DNA of 64,000 bases from JACRCT01 sp049841135 (GTDB lineage: Bacteria; Myxococcota; Myxococcia; Myxococcales; UBA5297), in contig JASGHK010000008.1 of the NCBI GenBank assembly GCA_049841135.1, forward strand, positions 1,178,001 through 1,242,000, written 5' to 3'. The notes under the pieces were generated by a model, which saw only the letters and a program-made list of their open reading frames with translations, made no database searches and had not been told where the DNA came from. The position numbers were made by a program, and so were the translations under genes. Position 1 is the first letter of the stretch. Each line of letters begins with the position of its first letter. Of this stretch, positions 48,025-57,872 are shown piece by piece.

Positions 48025-50218
48025 ATGCCGCCCACCGCTCCCTCCGCCATGCGCTCCTGCCCCATGGCCGTCTTCCGGCTCTCCACCTGTGTCACCTTGC
48101 TGGCCCTGCTGTGCGGCGCGGCGCGCGACCCAGTGGCGGACTTCGATCCTTTCGCCGGCTGCGCGGTCTCTGCCCCTTCCCCGGACCGACGAACCCTCCG
48201 CTGCTACGGCAACCTCACCGCGATGGTCATCCAGGCGCCGGTGGGGACGAACTCCGCCGCCTTCCTCGAGACGGTCGCCCAGGCGGCGATGTCTGCCTTT
48301 CCCGACGAGTTCGCCTTCGAGGCCATCGGGATCGTGATCGGGGGCAAGGCTCACCCCGGCCTCAGGGTCGTCGCGAGGAAGGGCGCGCCGCCGCTCGACT
48401 TCGACGCGTCCTTCGTCGTCCTCGAGACGCCCCAGGGCAGCCGCGCCATCGCCTGCATGCCCGCCGAGTGGGACTTCCGCTGCCCCGCGGTCTTCGAGCA
48501 GCTCGCCAGGACCCTGCCGCCGGTGACGAGCACCAGCCCGAGGCCCTTCGCCCCGTACTCCGCCAAGCTCTTCGGCGGAGAGCCAAGGGTACCCGAGGAC
48601 TGCTACCTCGCGACCGAGAACTCCCTCTCCTGCAAGGGCGCGGAGGCGTTCTGGGCCCGCCTGCGGCCAGAGCAGACGCTGGACGCGTTCGTCACCGCGA
48701 TAGGCCGAGGCGCGCCGCCGGGGAACAGCGTCGAGGTCCACGAACGCGCCTGCCAGGTCGGCGGCGCGCGCAGAGCGAAGTGCAAGATGCTCACCCTGAT
48801 CGAGAACGGCGCGCCGCGGCAGACCATCGCCCTCGCCGAGGTCTCCATCGACCGGGAACGATACCGGGTGGAGTGCCGCTTCTTCGGCCGGCCCGCCAAG
48901 GGTCCTGCGCCAGCGGTCTGCAGCTCGCTGCTCTCCTTCTCGACCACCGAAGCCGGCGACGCCGAGCCCCGACCCGCGGAGGTGCTGGTCGCCGCTCGCA
49001 ACCTGGCCGCCGGCACCGTCCTGCGCTACGAGGACGTCGCCCTGCGCAACGTCCCCGCGGCGCTGGCCACGAAGACGACCGTCGGGCGTGACCAGGCGAC
49101 TCTCATCATCGGGCAGCGCCTCGTGGAGCCGGTCGAGGAAGGTGAACCACTGCGGCTCACGCAGTTCCTGGTCTTCCTCGACAAGCGGTCCTGCTGCACC
49201 TGGCCGCACGAGGCCGCCGCCAAGGCTCCCGCCTCGCGCGGCACGGTCGAGCCGATGGACCCCAGTGGCCGGCGCATGCGCAAGGCCGCCGTGGCGACGC
49301 GAATCCTCGACCCGGGGAAGCTGCTCACCTCCGCGGATCTCACGCAGCGCGAGTTCCGCACGGACCTGGTCGGCGAGCACGTGGTCGTCGACCCGCGGAT
49401 CGCCGTCGGGCAGAAGCTGCTCACCCCGCTGGTTCCGGGCGATCCGCTCCGCTTCGGCCACCTCGCGGGCTTCGCGGGCGAGTCGCGCTGCACGGCGTGG
49501 GAGCAGGAGTACCTCAACGTGTTCGCGAAGACGGGGGCGCCCAAAGACACGACGGAGCTGAAGTGCCCCGCCGGGTCCGTCGCGCTCAGCGGCATGCTCG
49601 AGGTAGACGAGCACCATCCCGCGTACGCACCAGGCTGGGTGTTCGTCTGCAGGAGGCCGGATGGAGCCCGCCACGGCGTCTATCGCGCCTGGAGCCGCCA
49701 AGGGCTGCTGCTCGCCGCGGGCGAGTACGTGGACGGCCGGCTCGAGGGCCCGTGGAAGCGATACGAGCGGGGCACGCTCCGCTACCAGGCGACCTTCCAC
49801 CAAGGCGTGCTCGAAGGGGACTTCACCGAAGCTCGACGACCACGGTGCGGTCGCGGTGAAGGGCGCCTTCGTCGGCGGACTGCGCAACGGCCCGTGGACG
49901 TGGGGCTCGGGCAGGGACGCCTACACGCTGGACTTCGAGAAGGGCCTTGCGCCCTCGCTCAAGCGCGTGAGCAAGGGAGCCGCGATCGCCGTCGCGGCCC
50001 GGAAGCTGCCCGCGGGAACCCAGGTCGGCGACGCGCTCGGCGAGCTCGTGGTCTCCGAGGAGACGGGCGCCGACCTCCTCCTCCCGGATGAGAAGCTCCA
50101 GGTGGCCGGCCGGAAGAGCGCGTGCGAGTACCCCGCCGGCGCGCCGCTGCTCCTGAGCGACTTCTCCCTTATGGACTTCGATCTCTCGCTCGAGCCGAAG
50201 CCCGCCGGAAAGCCATGA
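48025..50218 (+). CDS. Exported protein with three SAF-like domains and a MORN-like segment (frame break)
   Basis: After an N-terminal signal (LSTCVTLLALLCGAA) comes a 270-residue region with paired cysteines. Three SAF-like domains of the CpaB/FlgA type follow: EVLVAARNLAAGTVLRYEDV, ATRILDPGKLLTSADLTQRE, and VAARKLPAGTQVGDALGEL near the end. Between the second and third lies a MORN/YwqK-like stretch (GVYRAWSRQGLLLAAGEYVD, RLEGPWKRYERGTLRYQA). The frame breaks at 49831-49837, where GAAGCTC appears for GAGCTC. Repair gives 730 residues. SAF domains in CpaB assist pilus secretin assembly, but three copies with MORN units is an arrangement I do not know. Upstream ATG choices (48025, 48049, 48064) cannot be separated. 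Confidence 0.65.
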
Positions 50219-50385
50219 AGCCCGTGCGTCTCTCCGCCTTCGCGTCCCTGCTCCTCATCCCTGCGATCTCTTTGGCCGACGTCGCCGCACCTGCCGGCGG
50301 CCTCGCGTACTGCTCAAGGCCGCGCGAAGCCAAGCGTTCCTCGATCCCGCGCGGGTCAGGCACACCGGCAGCTCCATCTACCTGA
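50215..50385 (+). CDS. Short exported protein, possibly broken
   Basis: The ATG at 50215 overlaps the stop of the SAF protein (ATGA), suggesting coupled translation. The 56-residue product opens with a clear signal peptide (VRLSAFASLLLIPAISLADV) and then becomes Arg/Pro/Ser-rich. Downstream frames contain more protein-like text (KAARSQAFLDPARVRHTG, then YLTEDLASI, then WSGKVRQAQLRLRLHGVK), so a longer gene may have been broken by two or more shifts up to about 50540. I cannot reconstruct it with confidence. Confidence 0.4.
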   Translation: MKPVRLSAFASLLLIPAISLADVAAPAGGLAYCSRPREAKRSSIPRGSGTPAAPST

Positions 50386-50547
50386 CCGAGGATCTGGCGA
50401 GCATCGGCTCTGGAGCGGCAAGGTACGCCAGGCACAGCTGCGGTTGCGGCTCCACGGCGTCAAAACCGCGAATCGGGTCCGCGGCCCGGCGGGCTCGACG
50501 AGCGCGCAGCGGGCTCTTCGGTGCGGAGGAGCCACGCCCGCGCCTTC

Positions 50548-53500
50548 TCACGGCCTGCGCTGCCCCGCCTTGAGAGTGCGGCGGTACAGCCGCTGGAAGT
50601 AGCCCTCCACCACCGTGTAGTCGCGCGGCCGCCGTGGCGGGGGGCCCGGCCGCGGCACGTCTAGGGCGAAGCGCGCCTTTCCGTCGGCGGTCTCGAAGCG
50701 CTCGGCGAACAGGCGCTCGCCGCCCGCGAAGAAGCTCGCTCTCGGCGCGAGACGCCTCACCGGCTCATAGGCGGCACAGGAGGAGGCCAGCCACTCCCGC
50801 ACTTGCGGCAGGCTCCAGGCCGCCGCCGCGCCCGTGAGCTGCGCGTGGAGCCTGGCGAGCACCTCGAAGCCGGTCACCCCCGCCGGCGGCGCCAGCGCGC
50901 GCCGCACGTCCTGGACCCGGCGCTCCATCGAGGTCACGCTGCCGTCCGACTCCGCGAGCGCCGAGGCGGGCAGCACGACGTCCGCCGCGCGCGTGGTCTC
51001 GGTGGCGGCCAGGTCCGCCGCGACCACGAAGCTCGCCCGGTCGATGACGCTGGCCCACGCCGAGTCCGCGCATGGGTTCTCGCCCCAGATGAACAAGCCG
51101 TGGATGCGACCGTCCGAGAGCGCGGTGCCGAGGCGATCGAGGTCCTTGGCGCCCTCCAGCGTCTCGAGCCCGCACTCCGGCCGGATTCCCGAATCGTCGT
51201 AGCCCTGGCCGTTGGCGTAGTGGCGAGCCAGGACGAGCCCGGAGCGCTCCGCCCCGAGTCGGCCCGTCATCAGCAGGAGATTGGCCACCTGCTCCAGGTC
51301 GCCCTCGGCACGGTCCGCCGCGGAGTCGAGGTCGTAGACGAAGACCACGCTCCTGCGTGGATCGGCGAGGCGCTCGGCGAGGCGGCGGGCCTTGGCCACC
51401 TCCACTCCGCAGACCTCCTCGACCGCGGAGAGATCCTTGGGCAGGTTCGCGAGGTACTCCGCGAGGTTCGCGGTCCGGGCGACGGTGGTCCGCTCGTCGA
51501 TGCCGCCCCGCCGCGCCACCTCGCCGGCGATGGCGTGCAGCAGCGTCGCGGCGGTTCCACGCTTGGGATCGAGCCGCTCGTAGGCGATGGCGCCGCCGGA
51601 GCCGGTCTCGGTGGCGCTGACGCTCCAGCGCTCCGCCCCGCGGCTCATCGCCCGGCGCAGGTGGAACCCGAGGACGGGGTTGTCCTGCGCGGGATCGGCA
51701 TTGAGCACCACGACCACGTCCGCCTGCTCCACCGCGTGGATGGGCAGCGTCGAGCCGGTCCGCCCGAGCATCGCGTCGAGGGGGCCTTGGGCCCAGTCCT
51801 GCGACAGCGCGGCGAAGCTCGCGAGGTTTCGCGTGCCGAAGACCTCGTTCGCCAGGATGCGCACCAGCGCGAGCTCTTCGTTGCTCGCCCGCGGGGAGAC
51901 CAGGAACGCCAGAGCACCCGGCCCGAACTCGTCGCGGACCCGCTTCAGGCCCGCGGCGGCGGCAGCGAGCCCCTGCGCGAGCGGCGCGTCTCTCTGCTCG
52001 GACTCGCGGCCGAGGCGGGCCGTCGCCAGGCGCTCGGTCTCGCAGGTGTACCGGTGCCCGAAGCGGCCGCGCACGCAGAGCAGGCCCTCGTCCCACTCCG
52101 GAGGCGGCTTGGAGGCTCACCTGCCAAATCCGGTCGTCGGTCTTGTCGAAGCTCACCGCGCAGCCGACGCCGCAGTAGCTGCAGACCGAGGCGGCGGGGG
52201 TCGTCCGCCACGGCCCGGGCTTGTCGAGCGGACTGCGCGCGTGGATGGCGCCGGTGGGACAGGTCTCCAGGCAGTTGCCGCAGGAGACGCAGGTGGTGTC
52301 CTGCAGCGCCCGCTCCATCGAGGGGCGCATCATCGTGTCGAAGCCGCGGTGGACGAAGCCCAGCGCCGGGACCGGGATCAGGTCGGCGCACAGGCGCACG
52401 CACTTGCCGCACAGCACGCACTTGTTCGGGTCGAACTCGATGAATGGGTGGCGCGAGTCGACCTTGTACTTCTTCACCTTGCCCTCGAGCCGCGTCTGGT
52501 CGACCGCGTACTCGTCGCAGTAACGCTTGAGCAGGCAGGTGAAGACGGCGGAGCAGCCGCAGGAGAGGCAACGCCCGCTCTCCTCGTGGGCCTGCCGGGC
52601 GTCGATGCCGTGGTCCATCTCCTTCCAGTTCGTCGCGCGCAGGTCGGGGTCGTCCTTGCGCGGCTCGGCGCGCGGGATCTTGGGCAGCCCCTCGAACCCG
52701 TCCGGATGCGGGTCGGCGAGGTTGCTCTTCTTGCTGATGAACTCGGTCGGCAGCGCCAGGAGCTGCCCGGTGCGCAGGTAGTGGTCGATGACCAGGGCCG
52801 ACTTGCGCCCCGCGCCGATGGCGTCGACCGCGGCCATCGGACCGGTCGCCGCGTCGCCGGCTCCGAACACGCCGGGGAGGTTGGTGGCGTAGGTCTTGGG
52901 ATCGACCTGGACGGTGTTCCACTTGTTCGTGGCCACGTCGCCGGCCGCGGCGCCCTTGGTGCCGAAGAGGTCCACGTCCTGGCCGATGGCCGCGATGATG
53001 GCGTTGCACGGGAAGTCGTGCACGGCGCCTTCGATCGCCACGGGCTTGCGCCGGCCGGAGGAGTCCGGGTCACCCAGCTTCATCCGCTGGCAGCGCAGGG
53101 CATGCAGGGTGCCGTCCTGGGAGACGACCTCCAGCGGCGCGGCCAGGAACTCGATGGTCACGCCTTCGGCCAGCGCATCTTCAATCTCGCCTGGGTCGGC
53201 CGGCATCTCCTCGCGCGTGCGCCGGTACACGATGACCGACCTGCTGGCGCCGCAGCGCAGGGCGGTGCGGGCGGCGTCGATGGCGGTGTTGCCGCCGCCC
53301 ACCGTGATGACGGTGCCCTTGAGCTCCGGCGCGCCCTGCTTCTTGACCTGCGCCAGGAAGTCCACGCCGCCGACGACTCCCGGCGTCGCCTCGCCCTTCA
53401 CTCCCATCGGCTTGGCCTTGACCGCGCCGAGCGCGAGCAGCACCGCCTCGTAGCCGTCGGCCTTCAGCGAGTCGAGCGTGAAGTCCTTGCCCAGCCGGAC

Positions 53501-54298
53501 GTTGGCCGTCGCCTTCACGCCGTGGTCGAGGATATGGCCGATGTCCTTGTCGAGAACGTCCTGCGGCAGCCGGTAGTCGGGGATGCCGTAGCGCAGCGTG
53601 CCGCCCAGCTTCGGGTGCGCGTCGAGGATCTGCACCTCGTAGCCCCGCTTCGCCAGGAAGTAGGCCGCGGTCAGGCCGGCCGGTCCGCCGCCGACGATGG
53701 CCACCTTGCGGCCGTTGGGCAGCGCCTTCTCGATTCGAGGCGCCATCGTCGCGGCGTCGGCGACGAAGCGCTTCACCAGGTTGACGCCCACCGGCTCGTC
53801 GAGCGTCCTTCGGCGGCAGGTGGCCTCGCAGTAGCGGACACAGACGCGGCCGCAGACCGAGGGCAGCGGGTTCCTCTCCCGCACCAGTGCCACCGCGTCG
53901 TCGTTGCGGCCGGCGTAGGCCAGCGCCAGGTAGCCCTGAACGTCGACGCTGGCCGGGCAGCGCGCGTAGCACTCGCCGCGGCAGTCCGCGTAGTGGTTGC
54001 TGGCCAGGAGCTCCAGCGTCTGCTTGCGCGAGGCGACCACCTTCGCCGACCGCGTCTCGACGACCATCCCCTCCTTCGCCTCGGTCGCGCAGGAGAGCAG
54101 CAGCTTGGGCGAGCGCTCCACCTCGACCACACAGAGGAGGCAGGCGCCGTACGGCGGCAGCCGCGGGTCGTGGCAGAGCGTGGGGATCTCGACGCCCGCC
54201 GCCTTGGCCGCGTCGAGGAGGGTCTGGCCGGACTTGGCGATGCAGGCCTTGCCGTCGATGGTCAGGTGGATCTCGTTCGTCGTCGTCGTGTCGGCCAT
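50548..54298 (-). CDS. GltD/NuoG-like fused iron-sulfur flavoprotein (frame break)
   Basis: This protein of about 1249 residues has four modules. An N-terminal NuoG-like [2Fe-2S] domain has cysteines near 42, 53, 56 and 70. A GltD/NfnB-like NAD(P)H:FAD unit has FAD motif VAIVGGGPAGLTAAYFLAK (199-217) and NADPH motif TVITVGGGNTAIDAAR (329-344). Ferredoxin clusters follow (CVLCGKCVRLC, CVSCGNCLETCPTGAI). Last comes a molybdopterin-type domain opening with CSYCGVGCAVSFDKTDD. The catalytic Cys/Sec region of formate dehydrogenases is missing; the matching place reads Ser-Phe-Ala-Ala-Leu-Ser-Gln. This domain is therefore NuoG-like, probably only structural or cluster-carrying. The break near 52113 repairs by one base (GAGCTC). 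It is the last gene of the operon, 4 bases after the NuoF-like gene. Confidence 0.83.
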
Positions 54299-54302
54299 GG
54301 GA

Positions 54303-56090
54303 TCACACCTTCTCGATCGCGCCGAGGTTGCAGCTGGTCATGCACTTGCCGCACTTGATGCACTTGTCCATGTCGATGCGGTGCACCGACCGGCTCGGCC
54401 CGCTGATGGCGCCCACCGGGCAGCTCTTCACGCACAGCGCGCAGCCCGTGCACTTCGCCTCCTGGACGACGTAGCTGACGAGGAGCGGGCAGCTGTGGGC
54501 GCGACAGCGCTTCTCCCGGATGTGCTCCTCGTACTCCTCGCGGAAGTAGCGCAGCGTCGAGAGCACCGGGTTGGGCGCCGTCTGGCCCAGGCCGCAGAGC
54601 GCGGTCGACTTGAGGTGCTCGCCCAGCGAGACGAGCAGGTCCAGGTCGCCGTCCTTGCCCTGGCCGTCGACGATCCGCTGCAGCACCTCCAGCATCCGCA
54701 GCGAGCCGATGCGGCAGCTGGTGCACTTGCCGCAGGACTCGTTCTGGGTGAACTCGAGGAAGAAGCGGGCCATCTCCACCATGCAGGTGGTCTCGTCCAT
54801 CACGATCATGCCGCCCGACCCCATGATCGCCCCGGTCTTCACCAGCTGCTCGTAGTCAATCCGGGTGTCGCCGAGCTTTGCCGGGATGCAGCCGCCGGAC
54901 GGCCCGCCCATCTGCACGGCCTTGAGCTTCTTGTCGCCGACGATGCCGCCGCAGACGTCGAAGACGATCTGGTTGATGGAGATGCCCATCGGCACCTCCA
55001 CCAGCCCCGGCCGCCTCACCTTGCCGGCCATGGCGAAGACCTTGCTCCCCTTGCTCTTGTCGGTGCCCATGGCCGCGAAGGCCTGAGCGCCGTTGAGGAC
55101 GATCCACGGGACGTTGGCGAAGGTCTCGACGTTGTTGATGTTGGTGGGCTTGCCCCACAGGCCGCTCGCGGCCGGGTACGGCGGTCGCAGCCGGGGCATG
55201 CCGCGCTTGCCCTCGATGGAGGCGATGAGCGCGGTCTCTTCACCGCAGACGAACGCGCCGGCGCCCTCCTTGACCTTGACGTGGAAGCGCGGGCCTTTGC
55301 CCTGCATCGACTTCTCGCCCAGGTAGCCGTGCTTCTCGGCCTGGGCGATGGCGTGCTTGAAGCGGACCAGCGCCTTCGGGTACTCGGCGCGGCAGTAGAT
55401 GTAGCCCTCGGTCGCCCCGATGGCGTAGCCGCAGATGGCCATCCCCTCGAGCACCGAGTGCGGGTCGCCCTCCAGGACGCTGCGGTCCATGAAGGCGCCG
55501 GGGTCGCCCTCGTCGGCGTTGCAGATGACGTACTTGAGCTTCCCCGGGCTCTGCCGCGCGAGCTTCCACTTGAGTCCCGTGGGAAAGCCGGCGCCGCCGC
55601 GCCCGCGCAGGCCGGACTCGGTGATCGCGGCGATCACCTGCTCCGGCGCCATCGTCGCCAGCACCTTCTCCAGCGCCTGGTAGCCGCCGCGGGCCAGGTA
55701 GTCGTCGAGGCTCATCGGGTCGATGCGGCCGCAGTTGCGCAGCACGATGTGCTTCTGCGGCTCGAGGAAGCCGCTCTCGGGGCCCTCCGCCTGCCCTGAA
55801 CCGGTCGAAGGCTCGACGAGCGCCAGCCAGTCGGCGACCGGCCTGCCGGCGACGACGTGCTCGTCGACGATGCGGCCGACCTTGTCCGGCGTGACGTGCG
55901 AGTACAGGTGCCTCGCCTTGCCGTCGCAGACCTCGACCAGCACCTCGGCGTAGCACATGCCGACGCAGCCGGTCTCCCGCACCCGCGCATCGACCTTCTT
56001 CGCGGCGGTCTGCTTGCGAAGCTCGTCGAGGACCTTCTCGGCGCCGGCGGCGACGCCGCAGGTGCCCGTACCGACGGAGATGGAGAGCAT
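54303..56090 (-). CDS. NuoF/HydB-like NADH-binding flavoprotein subunit
   Basis: This 595-residue subunit has the HydB architecture. A thioredoxin-like [2Fe-2S] domain (VGTGTCGVAAGAEKVLDEL, ETGCVGMCYAEVLVEV) is followed by the FMN/NADH domain (SGLRGRGGAGFPTGLKW, the NADH loop GAGAFVCGEETALIASIEG). The SLBB-like part is MGGPSGGCIPAKL, and ESCGKCTSCRIGSLRMLE carries the [4Fe-4S] N3 site. Two C-terminal ferredoxin clusters end it (CTGCALCVKSCPVGAI, CIKCGKCMTSCNLGAI). It should oxidise or reduce NAD and pass electrons to its partners. ATG 56090 is chosen; a GTG at 56099 is possible. The interdomain linker contains a REP-like insertion (55781-55818). Confidence 0.9.
   Translation of the reverse strand: MLSISVGTGTCGVAAGAEKVLDELRKQTAAKKVDARVRETGCVGMCYAEVLVEVCDGKARHLYSHVTPDKVGRIVDEHVVAGRPVADWLALVEPSTGSGQAEGPESGFLEPQKHIVLRNCGRIDPMSLDDYLARGGYQALEKVLATMAPEQVIAAITESGLRGRGGAGFPTGLKWKLARQSPGKLKYVICNADEGDPGAFMDRSVLEGDPHSVLEGMAICGYAIGATEGYIYCRAEYPKALVRFKHAIAQAEKHGYLGEKSMQGKGPRFHVKVKEGAGAFVCGEETALIASIEGKRGMPRLRPPYPAASGLWGKPTNINNVETFANVPWIVLNGAQAFAAMGTDKSKGSKVFAMAGKVRRPGLVEVPMGISINQIVFDVCGGIVGDKKLKAVQMGGPSGGCIPAKLGDTRIDYEQLVKTGAIMGSGGMIVMDETTCMVEMARFFLEFTQNESCGKCTSCRIGSLRMLEVLQRIVDGQGKDGDLDLLVSLGEHLKSTALCGLGQTAPNPVLSTLRYFREEYEEHIREKRCRAHSCPLLVSYVVQEAKCTGCALCVKSCPVGAISGPSRSVHRIDMDKCIKCGKCMTSCNLGAIEKV
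55781..55818. repeat. REP-like palindrome inserted in frame in the NuoF-like gene
   Basis: It contains CCTGAACCGGTCGAAGG, a variant of the widespread CCTGAGCNTGTCGAAGG palindrome. It is translated in the linker between the thioredoxin-like and FMN domains as EPSTGSGQAEGPESG, a peptide typical of such insertions. The frame is kept. Confidence 0.65.
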
Positions 56091-56158
56091 GTCCGACACC
56101 CCGAGCGAAGGGCGAGGCGGCGCGAGCCGGGATTCCTTGGCCAGCGCCGCGCTCTGGT

Positions 56159-56650
56159 TCACTTGAACTTGCGCAGGATTCGCCGAATCGACTGGGCCGT
56201 GAGCCGGCCGAAGGTCTCCTCGCCGATCATCATCGCCGGCGCCAGGCTGCAGCAGCCCAGGCAGGCGACCGGCTGGAGCGTGAACAGCCCGTCCTCGGTG
56301 GTGTCCCCCGATTCCAGGTGCAGCTCGTCGGCGAGCACGTCGCGCAAGAGGCCGGCGCCGTTGACGTGGCAGGCAGTCCCGTCGCAGATGCGGATGAGGT
56401 GCTTGCCCATCGGCCGCAGGCGGAACTGCTTGTAGAACGTGATGACGCCGTAGATGTCGCTCTCGCTGATGCCGGTCACGCCGCTGATGCGGGCGATGGC
56501 GTGCTCCGGGACGTACGAGTAGGCGTCCTGCGCTGCCTGCAGGAGCGGGATGAGCTGCCCCGGCTCGCCCCGGTATCTCCACAGGTCGTAGGCGAGCTTC
56601 GGATAGCGCAGCGTGAACTGCCCCTCGGCCAGGTCGTTGGGTTCTCGCAT
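56159..56650 (-). CDS. NuoE/HydC-like [2Fe-2S] thioredoxin-fold subunit
   Basis: This 163-residue NuoE-family protein has the helical N-terminal part (YRGEPGQLIPLLQAAQDAYS, ARISGVTGISESDIYGVITF). The thioredoxin-fold [2Fe-2S] site has cysteines in ICDGTACHVNGAG and VACLGCCSLAPAMMI, i.e. the C-x4-C...C-x3-C pattern. It mates with the NuoF-like subunit to shuttle electrons to or from NADH. It lies between the REC-Lrp regulator (12-base gap) and the NuoF-like gene (68-base gap) on the same strand. Confidence 0.92.
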   Translation of the reverse strand: MREPNDLAEGQFTLRYPKLAYDLWRYRGEPGQLIPLLQAAQDAYSYVPEHAIARISGVTGISESDIYGVITFYKQFRLRPMGKHLIRICDGTACHVNGAGLLRDVLADELHLESGDTTEDGLFTLQPVACLGCCSLAPAMMIGEETFGRLTAQSIRRILRKFK

Positions 56651-56662
56651 GGGTAGGTGGCG

Positions 56663-57657
56663 CTACATCTCCAGCAGGTGGACGACCTTCGCCGAGCGGA
56701 TGCGGGAGATCCCTTCGATCCGCTTCAGTTCCTCGGTGAGCACCCGCTCGTTCTCGCTGAACGACGCCGTCTGGAAGAGCAGCACCGCGTCGTGCCGGCC
56801 CTCGCACGGGTCGCAGCTGACGACGCCGGGCAGGAAGTAGAGGCGCGGCAGCACCTCGGAGAAGCGGCCGGGCTCGATGTCGACGAACACGTAGGTGTTG
56901 AGCGCCTTACGGCCGCGGGCGCTCTTCTCGGTGGCGGGGTCCACCACGCGGCTCTGCTCGTAGTGGTCGATGAAGTCGCGCACGGTCGGGTCGACCCGCG
57001 GCGGGATGATGGGGCACAGGAGCGCCTCGACCACGCCCGGCACCTTGGCGATCTTCTCGTCGACGAGCTTGCGGATCTCCTCGTGGCTCTCGCCGCTCAT
57101 CAGCATCACCACGTGGTAGGGCCCGTGGACCGCGTCGCAGTAGACCGAGCCGTCCATGAAATAGAGCTTCTGGAAGGCCTCCATCATGTCGGCGTCGTCG
57201 GCCAGGCGGACCAGCACGTAGGCGGTCTGCGAGACCTCGGGCTTCTTGGCGACCGACGGCAGCGGCTGGACCTTGACCTGCGGCAGCTCGCCCATCACCC
57301 GGGTCAGCTCGTCGACCATGAAGGGCTTGGAGAGGAAGGCGTCGCCGTGGCGGCCCTTCACGTCGTCCTCGGTCGTGGCGTTGCCGTAGGCGGAGACGAC
57401 CACGATGGGCAGCGACGGGAACGGCTCTCGATGATCTCCACCAGCTTGAGCCCGTTGATGTCCGGCAGGCAGATGTCGGCCACAACGCACTGGTACGGCG
57501 CGCCGTCGGCATAGCTGCGCTCGATCAGCTTGAGCGCCGGAAGCCCCTCCTCCACTTCGTCCATCGCCCAGCCGCGTTGGGACAAGCCGAAGCGCAGGCT
57601 GCGCCGGAGTCCGGCCTCGTCGTCGATGACCAGCACCTTGCCGTGGTCGGTATCCAT
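56663..57657 (-). CDS. Response regulator fused to two Lrp/AsnC effector-like domains (frame break)
   Basis: The N-terminal receiver domain (KVLVIDDEAGLRRSLRFGL, phosphoacceptor Asp in CVVADICLPDINGLKL, SAYG switch, FLSKPF Lys) is followed by two RAM-like domains as in the Lrp/AsnC family: AYVLVRLADDADMMEAFQKL and NTYVFVDIEPGRFSEVLPRL. No helix-turn-helix is visible, so it is not an ordinary Lrp repressor. It may sense a small molecule and phosphorylation together. The frame breaks near 57421-57432, needing one base more (or two fewer), unlike the other breaks. First gene of the NuoE/NuoF/GltD-NuoG operon; ATG 57657 with GGGGAGG upstream. Confidence 0.78.
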
Positions 57658-57792
57658 GGAGTCCTCCCCGGACCGGGTTTCACGAATAGCCGGTCGCTTG
57701 CTTCCGATTCGTGAGCACGAAGCAGGCCACCCGGCCAACGAGCTACGCGCACGTTCACAAATCGATCGAATTGGAAGGACTTGATACAGCAA

Positions 57793-57830
57793 CGCCGCGA
57801 AAGCCTCGTGGTTGCGAGGCCTTCGCGGCG
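57793..57830 (-). terminator. Strong hairpin, likely terminator
   Basis: A stem of about 16 bases forms between CGCCGCGAAAGCCTCG and CGAGGCCTTCGCGGCG around the loop TGGTTG, with one mismatch. It lies 43 bases beyond the stop of the metallopeptidase gene and upstream of the REC-Lrp operon. No good T tract follows on either strand. Confidence 0.6.
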
Positions 57831-57872
57831 CTCTGGAAAGAAACTGATCGGCGATCAGCTGTTGATCTGGGT

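Noticed and set aside
50548..54298. Annotation as a catalytic formate dehydrogenase alpha subunit
   Set aside because: The molybdopterin-type domain has the N-terminal [4Fe-4S] motif but lacks the Cys or Sec metal ligand and the surrounding conserved block.
57670..57790. A sigma54 promoter (TTGGCC...TGCTT) upstream of the REC-Lrp operon
   Set aside because: The spacing between the GG and GC elements is 11 bases rather than 10, and the flanks match poorly.
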